Shown here in pieces: positions 1-6,143 of a stretch of DNA of 21,824 nt. Source of the DNA: Dehalococcoidia bacterium (GTDB lineage Bacteria > Chloroflexota > Dehalococcoidia > UBA6926). The notes beneath the pieces were generated by a model. That model saw only the letters and a program-made list of their open reading frames with translations, made no database searches and had not been told where the DNA came from. Made by a program: the position numbers and the translations under genes. The stretch is from assembly GCA_012271225.1 (NCBI GenBank), contig JAAXGS010000051.1, positions 1 through 21,824 of the forward strand, written 5' to 3'. The first letter of the stretch is position 1. Each line of letters begins with the position of its first letter.

Positions 1-195
1 AGCCTGACGGAGAGCGTCATTGTTCTTGCGTCGTTTGGCATGGTGGCGATGCTGTTGGTGATCTTTGCCAAGCTTGTGCCGCTGGTGCCCGCGTGGGAGC
101 AGAAGGAGGGACAGGTTTTCCGATCCGAGGTGCGGATCGGCGATGCCACCGTGCCCGCCATCGTGCGGGAGTCAGAGGAGCCGCGGGCCTGGTAG
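1..195 (+). CDS. NrfD/PsrC-type quinol-interacting membrane subunit, C-terminal end (probable ActC or ActF)
   Basis: The frame is open from base 1 to a TAG at 193-195 and gives the last 64 residues of a protein that begins outside the window. It has one hydrophobic helix (about residues 6-29) followed by the short run FAKLVPLVPAWE and a polar tail, which is how NrfD/polysulfide-reductase membrane subunits end. In alternative complex III the NrfD-type subunits ActC and ActF bind quinol in the membrane. The next two genes, ActD and ActE, support that complex rather than another NrfD-containing oxidoreductase. Which NrfD paralogue this is cannot be told from the fragment. ActD starts 24 bases after the stop, so the genes are probably co-transcribed. 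Confidence 0.7.
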   Translation, partial: SLTESVIVLASFGMVAMLLVIFAKLVPLVPAWEQKEGQVFRSEVRIGDATVPAIVRESEEPRAW

Positions 196-219
196 GCGCG
201 CAGGGCAGGAGCGAATTCC

Positions 220-744
220 ATGTCAAACCAGAGTATTCTCGGTGTGTACAGTGACGCGGACTCCGCCGCGGAGGGCGCGCGCAACCTGAGAGAGGCCGGC
301 TTCACCGGCGACGACTATGAGGTGATGACGGGCAACCCCTATCCGGAGGGCGCGTTTGGAGAGCACGTCAAGAAGAACAAGCTGTTCCGCTTCTCCCTCT
401 TTGGGGCATTCATTGGCTTCATCACCGCGTTCCTCTTCGTCTTCGGAACGCAAACGGCCTTTCCGCTGGTCACGGGCGGAAAGCCCATCCTGGCCATTCC
501 GGCAAGCATGATCATCATGTATGAGTTCACCCTTCTCATCGCGATGGTCTTCACCGTCATCGGCGTCATCTTTGAGAGCCGCCTGCCGCGCCCCGGCGGC
601 GCGGGCCCGCTCTATGACGCCCGTATCACGCTGGGGTACATCGGCCTGCTGGTGACCGTCGACGAATCCCGCATCTCAAGCGCGCAGCAGGCATTGCAGC
701 AGGGCGGCGCGGCGGACATCATCAACCAGGAGACCGCCGGGTGA
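220..744 (+). CDS. actD: Alternative complex III subunit ActD (DUF3341 protein)
   Basis: This 174-residue protein has the DUF3341 layout: a soluble N-terminal part (residues 1-50, starting GVYSDADSAAEGARNLREAG), a membrane helix at about 63-83, the family-typical segment with GGKPI, a second helix at about 92-113, and a C-terminal soluble part. ActD is an integral membrane subunit of alternative complex III, which oxidises quinol and passes electrons to a periplasmic acceptor in place of the bc1 complex. The length fits the family (about 170-180). The ATG at 220 has a good ribosome binding site, AGGAG, 8 bases upstream. It lies between an NrfD-type subunit and an ActE-type cytochrome, the usual gene order. 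Confidence 0.85.
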   Translation: MSNQSILGVYSDADSAAEGARNLREAGFTGDDYEVMTGNPYPEGAFGEHVKKNKLFRFSLFGAFIGFITAFLFVFGTQTAFPLVTGGKPILAIPASMIIMYEFTLLIAMVFTVIGVIFESRLPRPGGAGPLYDARITLGYIGLLVTVDESRISSAQQALQQGGAADIINQETAG

Positions 745-779
745 ATGAGAGCAATGACGCGATCCGATAGACGGGTGCG

Positions 780-1442
780 ATGATGCGGACAGGACGACAC
801 AGCGTGAAAGGGTGGATGCGGCGTTTGGGCCTGCCGGCGCTCGCCGGGCTGGCCGTCCTGGTGATTGCGCTCACCGGCTGCTCCACCGGCGCGTATCCCG
901 TCGACTACTTCCAGGAGATGCACTACTCGCCCGCCGTGCGCAAACAGGAAGGGCCGTCCATGAGCGTCAGGGCGGGCACGGTGGCCTACCGCAGCGGCGG
1001 CGGACCGGAGGAGCAGCTCAACGCGGATCTGCGCCTCGAGCACTATGACCTGATGTCCGATGGGGACATCGATGCCGTTGCATCCGCCCCGATTGTCATC
1101 ACACCCGAGATCCTCGAGTACGGCGGCTCTGTGTTTGCGCTCAACTGCGCCATGTGCCACGGCGCGGCCGGCGACGGCGAGGGCCTGCTGCAGGTGAAAA
1201 TCGCCTTTGAAGGCGTGGACGCCAACCCCCCGAAGAACCTGACCGAGGACGATACGCAGGCCCGGACGGACGGCGAACTCTATCGGCTGATCAGCCGGGG
1301 CAGCGGTGAGTTCCCCGTGCCCGACTGGGCGGAGACGCCCTCCGCCTATGAGGGGATGACCACCATGCCGCCCTTTGCGCAGCTGCTCTCCCCGGCGGAG
1401 CGGTGGATGCTGGTTGCCTACATCCGCACGCTGGACAACTGA
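780..1442 (+). CDS. actE: Alternative complex III subunit ActE, lipoprotein monohaem cytochrome c
   Basis: This 220-residue protein has a basic n-region, a hydrophobic stretch and a lipobox LTGC with the lipidated cysteine at residue 34. It is therefore expected to be anchored on the outer face of the cytoplasmic membrane. After the anchor comes an ActE-like segment (YPVDYFQEMHYSPAVRKQE). The haem c site CAMCH is at Cys123, Cys126 and His127, and the Met in TTMPPF near the C-terminus is the likely second axial ligand. It would carry electrons from the quinol-oxidising core to a terminal acceptor. Two adjacent ATGs (780, 783) follow ActD by 35 bases; neither has a strong Shine-Dalgarno sequence. 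The stop is 19 bases from the convergent PrsW gene. Confidence 0.85.
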   Translation: MMRTGRHSVKGWMRRLGLPALAGLAVLVIALTGCSTGAYPVDYFQEMHYSPAVRKQEGPSMSVRAGTVAYRSGGGPEEQLNADLRLEHYDLMSDGDIDAVASAPIVITPEILEYGGSVFALNCAMCHGAAGDGEGLLQVKIAFEGVDANPPKNLTEDDTQARTDGELYRLISRGSGEFPVPDWAETPSAYEGMTTMPPFAQLLSPAERWMLVAYIRTLDN

Positions 1443-1461
1443 TTCTCCCTCGTCAACCCGC

Positions 1462-2316
1462 TCAATACAGCAGCCGGTCTCCGCAGCCGCCGCAGTAGGC
1501 GCGCGGCGGGCCGGGGCGGCGGCAGTTGCCGCAGATCATCACGGCATCAGGCGTCACCATGACCCGCGCGCCGCAGGCGTTGCAGTAGTTGTTCACGACC
1601 CGCGTCGGGGTTTGGCAGCGCGGGCAGAGAATCAGGGGCACGTTCCGGCGGTAGCGGAACGGAGAGCTGCCCTCCGCGAGCCTGAACTGCCGGTACGCCA
1701 TCACGCCGCCCACCAGAATGATCAGGACGGCCCACAGCGGCCCGCCCGGAAGATCATTGGACACGTTGTAGAGGCCGTGGAGCAGGGCCGCAAGGGCCAG
1801 GCCCCGCCACACAACGGAGACGTCCGCGCCCGCATGCCTCAGTCCCAGCGCATAGCCCCACAGGCTGCCCATAATCAGGTGGCCCACTGTGGACAGCGGC
1901 GCGCGGATCAGCATCACCCACGGCCCGTACAGCAGGACGTAGCCCACGTTTTCCAGAGAGGCAAACCCCAGACTGGCCGCCGCGGCAAAGACCAGGCCGT
2001 CCATCGGCTGATCGAACCACGGGGAGCGGTAGGCGAACCACCGCACGGCCAGAAACTTGCACGTCTCCTCGACCGGCCCGACGATGCCGAACATCACAAA
2101 TGCCGTTAAGGTGAGGGGCGCGCCGGGGTAATAGAGATCCTCCAGACCGACGATGCCGTAGATGATGCCCACCGGGATGGTGGACGCCATTCCGAGCGCG
2201 AAGCTCCAGACGATGAGGCGGCGCGGGGCGGGATGGTAGCGGCTGACCCGGGTGAAGAACCACAGCCAGAAGAGGCCGGGCGCGAAGGAGACGACGGGGA
2301 TGACGAGCGCGTTCAA
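1462..2316 (-). CDS. PrsW-family intramembrane metalloprotease with C-terminal zinc ribbons
   Basis: This 284-residue multi-pass membrane protein has the PrsW motifs in order: EETCK (Glu83, Glu84, Lys87), GFASLEN (Glu122, Asn123), a conserved His146 in VGHLIMGSLWG, and HGLYN (His180, Asn184). PrsW proteases cut membrane substrates; the Bacillus protein makes the first cut of the anti-sigma factor RsiW. The C-terminal 65 residues, absent from Bacillus PrsW, hold four CxxC pairs (221/224, 235/238, 252/255, 265/268), which looks like a double zinc ribbon. The start is TTG at 2316, which overlaps the RDD gene's stop in the four bases TTGA, so translation is probably coupled. The target is unknown. 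Confidence 0.8.
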   Translation of the reverse strand: MNALVIPVVSFAPGLFWLWFFTRVSRYHPAPRRLIVWSFALGMASTIPVGIIYGIVGLEDLYYPGAPLTLTAFVMFGIVGPVEETCKFLAVRWFAYRSPWFDQPMDGLVFAAAASLGFASLENVGYVLLYGPWVMLIRAPLSTVGHLIMGSLWGYALGLRHAGADVSVVWRGLALAALLHGLYNVSNDLPGGPLWAVLIILVGGVMAYRQFRLAEGSSPFRYRRNVPLILCPRCQTPTRVVNNYCNACGARVMVTPDAVMICGNCRRPGPPRAYCGGCGDRLLY

Positions 2317-3230
2317 AACGGGCGGCGTTGCCTGCGGACAACCACCGTGTCAGCAATGTCGTCGTGCATGGCCCTCTTGTTCTGCCTGAACGCGGCCATG
2401 AGGTAACCGATGCCAAAGAATAGCCCTGACAAGTACGTTGCAAGATAGCGTCCAAAGGCGCGCCAATAGCTGATCCGGCTTCCATTCACATACAGCACTT
2501 CAATGCCGACAATCCACTTGCCGACTGTCGCCCCAAAGCGACCTATCATGAAAGTGTCATAGATAGCAAACCCAACACCTCCGTAGAGGTAGTAGATGAG
2601 ACTGTCTTCCTCGGGTAGCAAAACATCCAGAGCTTCGATCGGAAGGATAAAATCTAGAATCGCAAAGAATAATCCAAGGAGAAGAATCAATACGATGTAG
2701 TCGATTATATAAGCAACAAGCCGTATCCAGAATCCCTGATAGGGCGTGCCGGTTGGGCCGATGGACGGGTCATAGACGCCCGTCGTCCTCATGGGCGTCT
2801 GCCCCTCAAACGGCAGGCCGCAGTTGACGCAGAACTGTGAATCCGCATCGTTCCGCTGGCTGCAGCGCGGGCATGCCCACCAGGCTCCAACTGACGACGG
2901 CGCGCCCGGCGCGAAGTGCGGCGGCTGGGCGGGGCTTGGGGGCGGCGTTTGCGCGGCAGGGGGATTGTATGGCGGCGGCGCGACCGACTCAGGAGCGGGA
3001 GGCTTTGGCAGATTGGAGCCCTGACGCTCATACGCGGGAGTCACTGATCGGCCACTGAAGGGATGACCGCACATCACGCAGAATGCTGCGCCGACGGGGT
3101 TGACGCGTCCGCATGAGCGGCATTTTGCGTGAATCGTCGTGCCGCACGCGGCGCAGAACAGCCACTCTGAATCGTTCTCATGCCCACAGGCGGGGCAGGG
3201 GGTGGTGGCTGAGGGAGGCTGACTTGACAT
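2313..3230 (-). CDS. RDD-family membrane protein with N-terminal zinc ribbons
   Basis: This 305-residue protein has six CxxC pairs forming three zinc-ribbon-like units (12/15 with 26/29, 37/40 with 51/54, 120/123 with 134/137). The second and third are separated by a proline-rich linker (about 70-112). Residues 165-300 form an RDD domain: FWIRLVAYIIDYIV carries the Arg/Asp signature, followed by further membrane helices, the motif ATVGKWIVGI, and a closing HDDIADTVVV. RDD proteins are small membrane proteins of mostly unknown function, sometimes linked to ion transport. The RDD-coding part at about 2560-2720 is visibly richer in A and T than the ribbon part. The ATG at 3230 has only a weak GAG upstream. 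It overlaps the following PrsW gene by 4 bases. Confidence 0.8.
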   Translation of the reverse strand: MSSQPPSATTPCPACGHENDSEWLFCAACGTTIHAKCRSCGRVNPVGAAFCVMCGHPFSGRSVTPAYERQGSNLPKPPAPESVAPPPYNPPAAQTPPPSPAQPPHFAPGAPSSVGAWWACPRCSQRNDADSQFCVNCGLPFEGQTPMRTTGVYDPSIGPTGTPYQGFWIRLVAYIIDYIVLILLLGLFFAILDFILPIEALDVLLPEEDSLIYYLYGGVGFAIYDTFMIGRFGATVGKWIVGIEVLYVNGSRISYWRAFGRYLATYLSGLFFGIGYLMAAFRQNKRAMHDDIADTVVVRRQRRPF

Positions 3231-3268
3231 GACGCTCTACTGCGCGGGTGACTCGCTCAGAGCGTAGG

Positions 3269-3625
3269 TCACATGCGCAATCGGCTTGCGGGGAGCAGCC
3301 TCTCATTGTATGGGTCGACGACCAGACGCAAGCCCTCAAGAGCATGCGCGCCCAGCACAGGCTCCGCGTCCTCAGGGCCGAAGATCACTCGAGACGGTGA
3401 ACTCCGCCCGTTGACGCGGATGATCACATCGCCGATTTCATGCCGCATGACTCGCCCGTCCGCCAACTCAAACAGGTCGCTGTCAACGGGCTGTACATCC
3501 AACGCATGGAGCAGGGGCGCGGGCAGTATGGAGTACATCGATCCGGTGTCCACCAGGCTCTCAACCTCGCGCTGCTCTCCGCCCTGAAGGTTGGCGAGCC
3601 GAAATGTGACGTTGAACGTTCCCAT
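3269..3625 (-). CDS. Retropepsin-like (clan AA) aspartic peptidase, copy B
   Basis: This 118-residue single-domain protein has the clan AA hallmarks: the catalytic triplet Asp26-Thr-Gly in LVDTGS, a hydrophobic strand YSILP, and the C-terminal LGAHALEGL motif near the end. Proteins of this size must dimerise to build an active site. No signal peptide is visible, so it is likely cytoplasmic. It is 78% identical (92 of 118 residues by my alignment) to the peptidase encoded 557 bases upstream on the same strand, and both catalytic motifs are intact. A GGGAGAGA ribosome binding site precedes the ATG. The RDD/PrsW pair begins 38 bases after its stop, so it may be in their transcript. Substrate unknown. 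Confidence 0.75.
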   Translation of the reverse strand: MGTFNVTFRLANLQGGEQREVESLVDTGSMYSILPAPLLHALDVQPVDSDLFELADGRVMRHEIGDVIIRVNGRSSPSRVIFGPEDAEPVLGAHALEGLRLVVDPYNERLLPASRLRM

Positions 3626-3629
3626 GGAT

Positions 3630-3705
3630 TCTCTCCCGAGCAGATAGTGTCCTCATAGTATGCGCCTCTGCCGCCACCCCGCGCCACGCGGCTGCTCGGG
3701 AGAGA
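3630..3705 (-). promoter_or_regulatory. Promoter and ribosome-binding-site inverted repeat upstream of peptidase copy B
   Basis: A perfect 14-base inverted repeat, TCTCTCCCGAGCAG (3630-3643) and CTGCTCGGGAGAGA (3692-3705), has arms 48 bases apart. Read on the minus strand, the downstream arm is the ribosome binding site of the peptidase gene, so a transcript coming from upstream could fold and hide it. A candidate -10, TACTAT (3660-3655), lies between the arms. A transcript starting there lacks the upstream arm and leaves the site free. That two-state reading is inference; the repeat is directly visible. Confidence 0.5.
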
Positions 3706-3742
3706 GCATGACGATTGCGCTTGTGGCAGGGCGGGGGGTTTC

Positions 3743-3813
3743 CTATCGTGGGCGGGTGTCGACGGCCCGCGTCATGCGCGCCCGCAGATCGGCCAGGGCC
3801 GGAGAGACCTCAC
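3743..3813 (-). pseudogene. Remnant of the 3' end of pncB left by tandem duplication
   Basis: Between the two peptidase genes the minus strand encodes GEVSPALADLRARMTRAV followed by DTRPR and a TAG at 3743-3745. This aligns without gaps to the last 23 residues of the pncB product (VEVSSPLADLRARMTRAV, then AARPR), encoded at 4298-4368. There is no start codon or ribosome binding site for it, and similarity stops abruptly near 3813. It is a duplicated tail of the neighbouring gene, not a gene in its own right, and it marks the breakpoint of the duplication. Confidence 0.8.
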
Positions 3814-3825
3814 CTGAGGCGCGGG

Positions 3826-4182
3826 TCACATGCGCAATCGGCTTGCGTGGAGCAGCCTCTCACCGTATGGGTCTACGATCATGCGCAAGCCTTCAAGCGC
3901 ATGCGCGCCCAATACTGGCTCCGCCCCTTCAGGGCCAAAGACGACGTTCGTGAGGCCGTTGCGGCCATTAATGGTCACGATTGCCCCGCCGATTTCCTGA
4001 CGGACGACTCGCCCGTCCGCCAGTTCAAACATGTCGCTGTCAAACGGCTGTATGCCCAGTTCATGGAGCAGGGGCGCGGGCAGTATGGAGTACGTCGATC
4101 CGGTGTCCACCAGACCCTCAACCTCGCGCTGCTCTCCGCCCTGAAGGTTGGCGAGCCGAAATGTGACGCTGAACGTTCCCAT
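3826..4182 (-). CDS. Retropepsin-like (clan AA) aspartic peptidase, copy A
   Basis: This 118-residue paralogue of the peptidase at 3269-3625 has the same start, length and motifs: Asp26-Thr-Gly in LVDTGS, YSILP, and LGAHALEGL near the C-terminus. Differences cluster between residues 40 and 85, while the catalytic segment and C-terminal core are nearly unchanged, which suggests both copies are still under selection. It starts 115 bases after the pncB stop with its own candidate -10 (TACTAT, 4217-4212) and a GGGAGAGA ribosome binding site, so it may be expressed on its own promoter as well as by read-through. Heterodimers of the two copies are conceivable. This is inference. Confidence 0.75.
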   Translation of the reverse strand: MGTFSVTFRLANLQGGEQREVEGLVDTGSTYSILPAPLLHELGIQPFDSDMFELADGRVVRQEIGGAIVTINGRNGLTNVVFGPEGAEPVLGAHALEGLRMIVDPYGERLLHASRLRM

Positions 4183-4186
4183 GGAT

Positions 4187-4262
4187 TCTCTCCCGAGCAG
4201 AAATTGCCCCTATAGTATGCGCCTGTGCCGCCACCCCGCGCCACGTGGCCGCTCCGGAGAGA
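4187..4262 (-). promoter_or_regulatory. Promoter and ribosome-binding-site inverted repeat upstream of peptidase copy A
   Basis: This is the counterpart of the element at 3630-3705. The ribosome-site arm (4187-4200) is identical to the other copy. The distal arm (4249-4262, CCGCTCCGGAGAGA) keeps pairing with one mismatch and one G-U pair out of 14. The candidate -10 TACTAT is at 4217-4212 in the same place. Confidence 0.4.
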
Positions 4263-4297
4263 GCGTGACGATTGCGCTTGTGGCGGGGCGGGGTTTG

Positions 4298-5755
4298 CTA
4301 TCGCGGGCGGGCCGCGACGGCCCGCGTCATGCGCGCCCGCAGATCAGCCAGAGGCGAAGAGACCTCCACCGGATACGCTGCCGCGCCCCTGAGCGCCTTG
4401 ACCGTCTCCGGCAGGTTGGCAAACCCCCTCTGAAAGAGGGCGCGGGATTCATTTAGCGAGGGATCGCGGCGCATCCGGCGGCCGTCCTGCATGACCTGTT
4501 GCAGAAGCGGCGCTCCGCCGACGGGCGGCGGCTCATCCGCAAGGGTGACCACGTCACCGGAGTAGCGGCCATCGTCAGTGCTGCGGCGGTACACCTGCTT
4601 GCGCCCCGGCAGTGTCTCCTTGCCGGTGCTCAGCTTGAAGACGGGCGCGTCCGCGTACTCCACAAGCTTGTACACCGCGTCCGTCCAGGGGGCGTCCGCG
4701 GATGAGCCGATCTTGGTGCCGACGCCAAAGCCGTTGATCGGCGCGTCCGCGCGGACGAGCTCATCGATGGCGAACTCATCAAGCTCCCCGCTGATGACAA
4801 TGCCAACGTCCTCCAGAAGCGCCTCATCCAGCATGGCGCGGACGCGGCGTGACAGGCTCAACACGTCGCCGCTGTCCAGCCTGACGGCGGCGAGCCGATG
4901 CCCCCGCTCTCTCAGTTCCTGGGCGACGGTTATCGCGTTGCGCGCGCCCTCGATGACGTCATAGGTGTCGATCAGGAGAATGGCGGTATCCGGAAAGGAG
5001 CGGGCATAGGCCCGGAAGGCGTCGATCTCGCTGGGAAAGGCGCCGATGAATGAGTGCGCCATTGTCCCCGCGGGCGTGATGCCGTGCCGCGCCGCGGCCA
5101 GCACGTTTCCGGTGGCCGCAAAGCCCGCCATATAGCCAACGCGGGCCATCTGATCGGCGGCGTCAAGGCCCGGAGTGCGGCGCGCGCCGAACTCCGTCAC
5201 GGGCCGGCCCTGCGCCGCATACGCCGCGCGGGCCGCCTTGGTCGCCAGCATGGTCTGCAAATTGACGCGATTCAGGACGTAGTTCTCGAGAATCTGTCCC
5301 TCGATGACGGGGGCGGTGATCTCCAGCACGGGCTCATTCGCAAAGAAGATCGTGCCCTCCGCCATTGCGCGCACGGTCCCCTGAAAGCGCAGCCGGGAGA
5401 GAAAGCGCAGAAAGTCCTCATCAAAACGGCCGAGGGAACGTAGATAGTCGATGTCCGCATCCGTGAAGCGCAGCTGCTCAAGGTAGGTGAGGATGTCATG
5501 GATGCCCGCAAAGACGAGATAGGAGCGGTCCTGCGGATACCGCCGAATGAACAGGCTGAACGTTGCCTCATCCGTATGGCCGCTCTGCCAATAGGCCTGC
5601 GCCATTGTCAGCTCATAGAGAGCCGTGAACAGCGCCAGGGACAGACCGTTGGCGTCCGCGGCCTGCGGCGTCTCAGCGGCGTCCTGTGATTGTGCGTTCA
5701 TCATCACACGCGCCGCCCAATTATCCGTGTCCGCTATATGCTCTGCATCCGTCAC
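4298..5755 (-). CDS. pncB: Nicotinate phosphoribosyltransferase
   Basis: This enzyme of the NAD salvage (Preiss-Handler) pathway joins nicotinate to PRPP to give nicotinate mononucleotide in the cytoplasm. The 485-residue length fits the family. Motifs seen are LSLALFTALYELTM near the N-terminus (39-51), FGARRTPG (189-196), GTMAHSF (230-236), LIDTYD (261-266), VRLDSGD (291-297, phosphoribosyl binding) and GFGVGT (342-347). The reported start is GTG 5755, but no ribosome binding site precedes it. ATG at 5704 or 5701 (residues 18-19), with a GATAAT hexamer 15 bases upstream, is equally possible and leaves the conserved domain intact. The last 23 codons are also found as a stub at 3743-3813. Confidence 0.92.
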   Translation of the reverse strand: MTDAEHIADTDNWAARVMMNAQSQDAAETPQAADANGLSLALFTALYELTMAQAYWQSGHTDEATFSLFIRRYPQDRSYLVFAGIHDILTYLEQLRFTDADIDYLRSLGRFDEDFLRFLSRLRFQGTVRAMAEGTIFFANEPVLEITAPVIEGQILENYVLNRVNLQTMLATKAARAAYAAQGRPVTEFGARRTPGLDAADQMARVGYMAGFAATGNVLAAARHGITPAGTMAHSFIGAFPSEIDAFRAYARSFPDTAILLIDTYDVIEGARNAITVAQELRERGHRLAAVRLDSGDVLSLSRRVRAMLDEALLEDVGIVISGELDEFAIDELVRADAPINGFGVGTKIGSSADAPWTDAVYKLVEYADAPVFKLSTGKETLPGRKQVYRRSTDDGRYSGDVVTLADEPPPVGGAPLLQQVMQDGRRMRRDPSLNESRALFQRGFANLPETVKALRGAAAYPVEVSSPLADLRARMTRAVAARPR

Positions 5756-5818
5756 CGGCTGTTTGGAGAACGGTCAGGCTATCCGTAGAATGGAGTTGGG
5801 CGCGCGGGGCGGCTGCGG

Positions 5819-6085
5819 CTACGGTTCCGCGTCCGGTTCCGCCAGCGCCCCGAAGTACACCAGCGAGTTGAATGAGACGAGGATCGTGAAACCGATGAGG
5901 AACCCCGTGACGACGTCCGCTCCCGTCTCCAGCGAGCCGTACAGATAGTGTCTGATCATGACCGTCGCCAGCAGCGTTCCCGCCAGAATCGTCACGTTGG
6001 CCGTGAGCAGCCGCAGCTTGGCCTCCAGCGTGGGGATGAAGAAGCGGTACATCGAGTAGAGCAGATTCACTCGAGCAGACCTCAC
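5819..6085 (-). CDS. Small two-helix membrane protein of unknown function
   Basis: This 88-residue product has two hydrophobic stretches (about 26-45 and 57-78) separated by a short loop (RHYLYGSLETG), and an acidic C-terminal tail. I do not recognise a family. Starts are uncertain: GTG 6085 has no ribosome binding site, whereas GTG 6070 is preceded by GAGG at a suitable distance and gives VNLLYSMYRFF at the N-terminus. It lies 63 bases upstream of pncB on the same strand and is divergent from the DUF3179 gene, with only a short shared control region. Conservation of the hydrophobic pattern across relatives would decide whether it is real. Confidence 0.55.
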   Translation of the reverse strand: MRSARVNLLYSMYRFFIPTLEAKLRLLTANVTILAGTLLATVMIRHYLYGSLETGADVVTGFLIGFTILVSFNSLVYFGALAEPDAEP

Positions 6086-6143
6086 CGAAATTAGGGCGCA
6101 TCACACTGTGGATTGTGGAGACAATGATACGCGCGCCGCGAGA

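Larger units (their letters stand above)
3267..3813. repeat. Tandem duplication, unit 1 (peptidase copy B plus pncB tail)
   Basis: This segment matches 3824-4371 along its whole length at an offset of 555-557 bases. It contains the end of the peptidase gene, the peptidase gene, its promoter and ribosome binding site, and the last codons of pncB. One edge is the shared GGTCACATGCGC just past the peptidase stop; the other lies inside the pncB-like tail near the GACCTC(C)ACC match. Coding parts are better conserved than the spacer, so the duplication is not recent. Confidence 0.85.
3824..4371. repeat. Tandem duplication, unit 2 (peptidase copy A plus genuine pncB 3' end)
   Basis: This is the partner of the unit at 3267-3813, separated from it by about 10 bases. 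It contains peptidase copy A and runs into the real 3' end of pncB. It is probably the ancestral arrangement, because here the pncB tail is joined to the complete gene. Confidence 0.85.

Noticed and set aside
3715..4215. A 166-codon plus-strand frame over peptidase copy A
   Set aside because: It is antisense to the peptidase; a similar shadow is found over the other copy because the DNA is duplicated. The minus-strand frames carry the DTG motif and ribosome binding sites.
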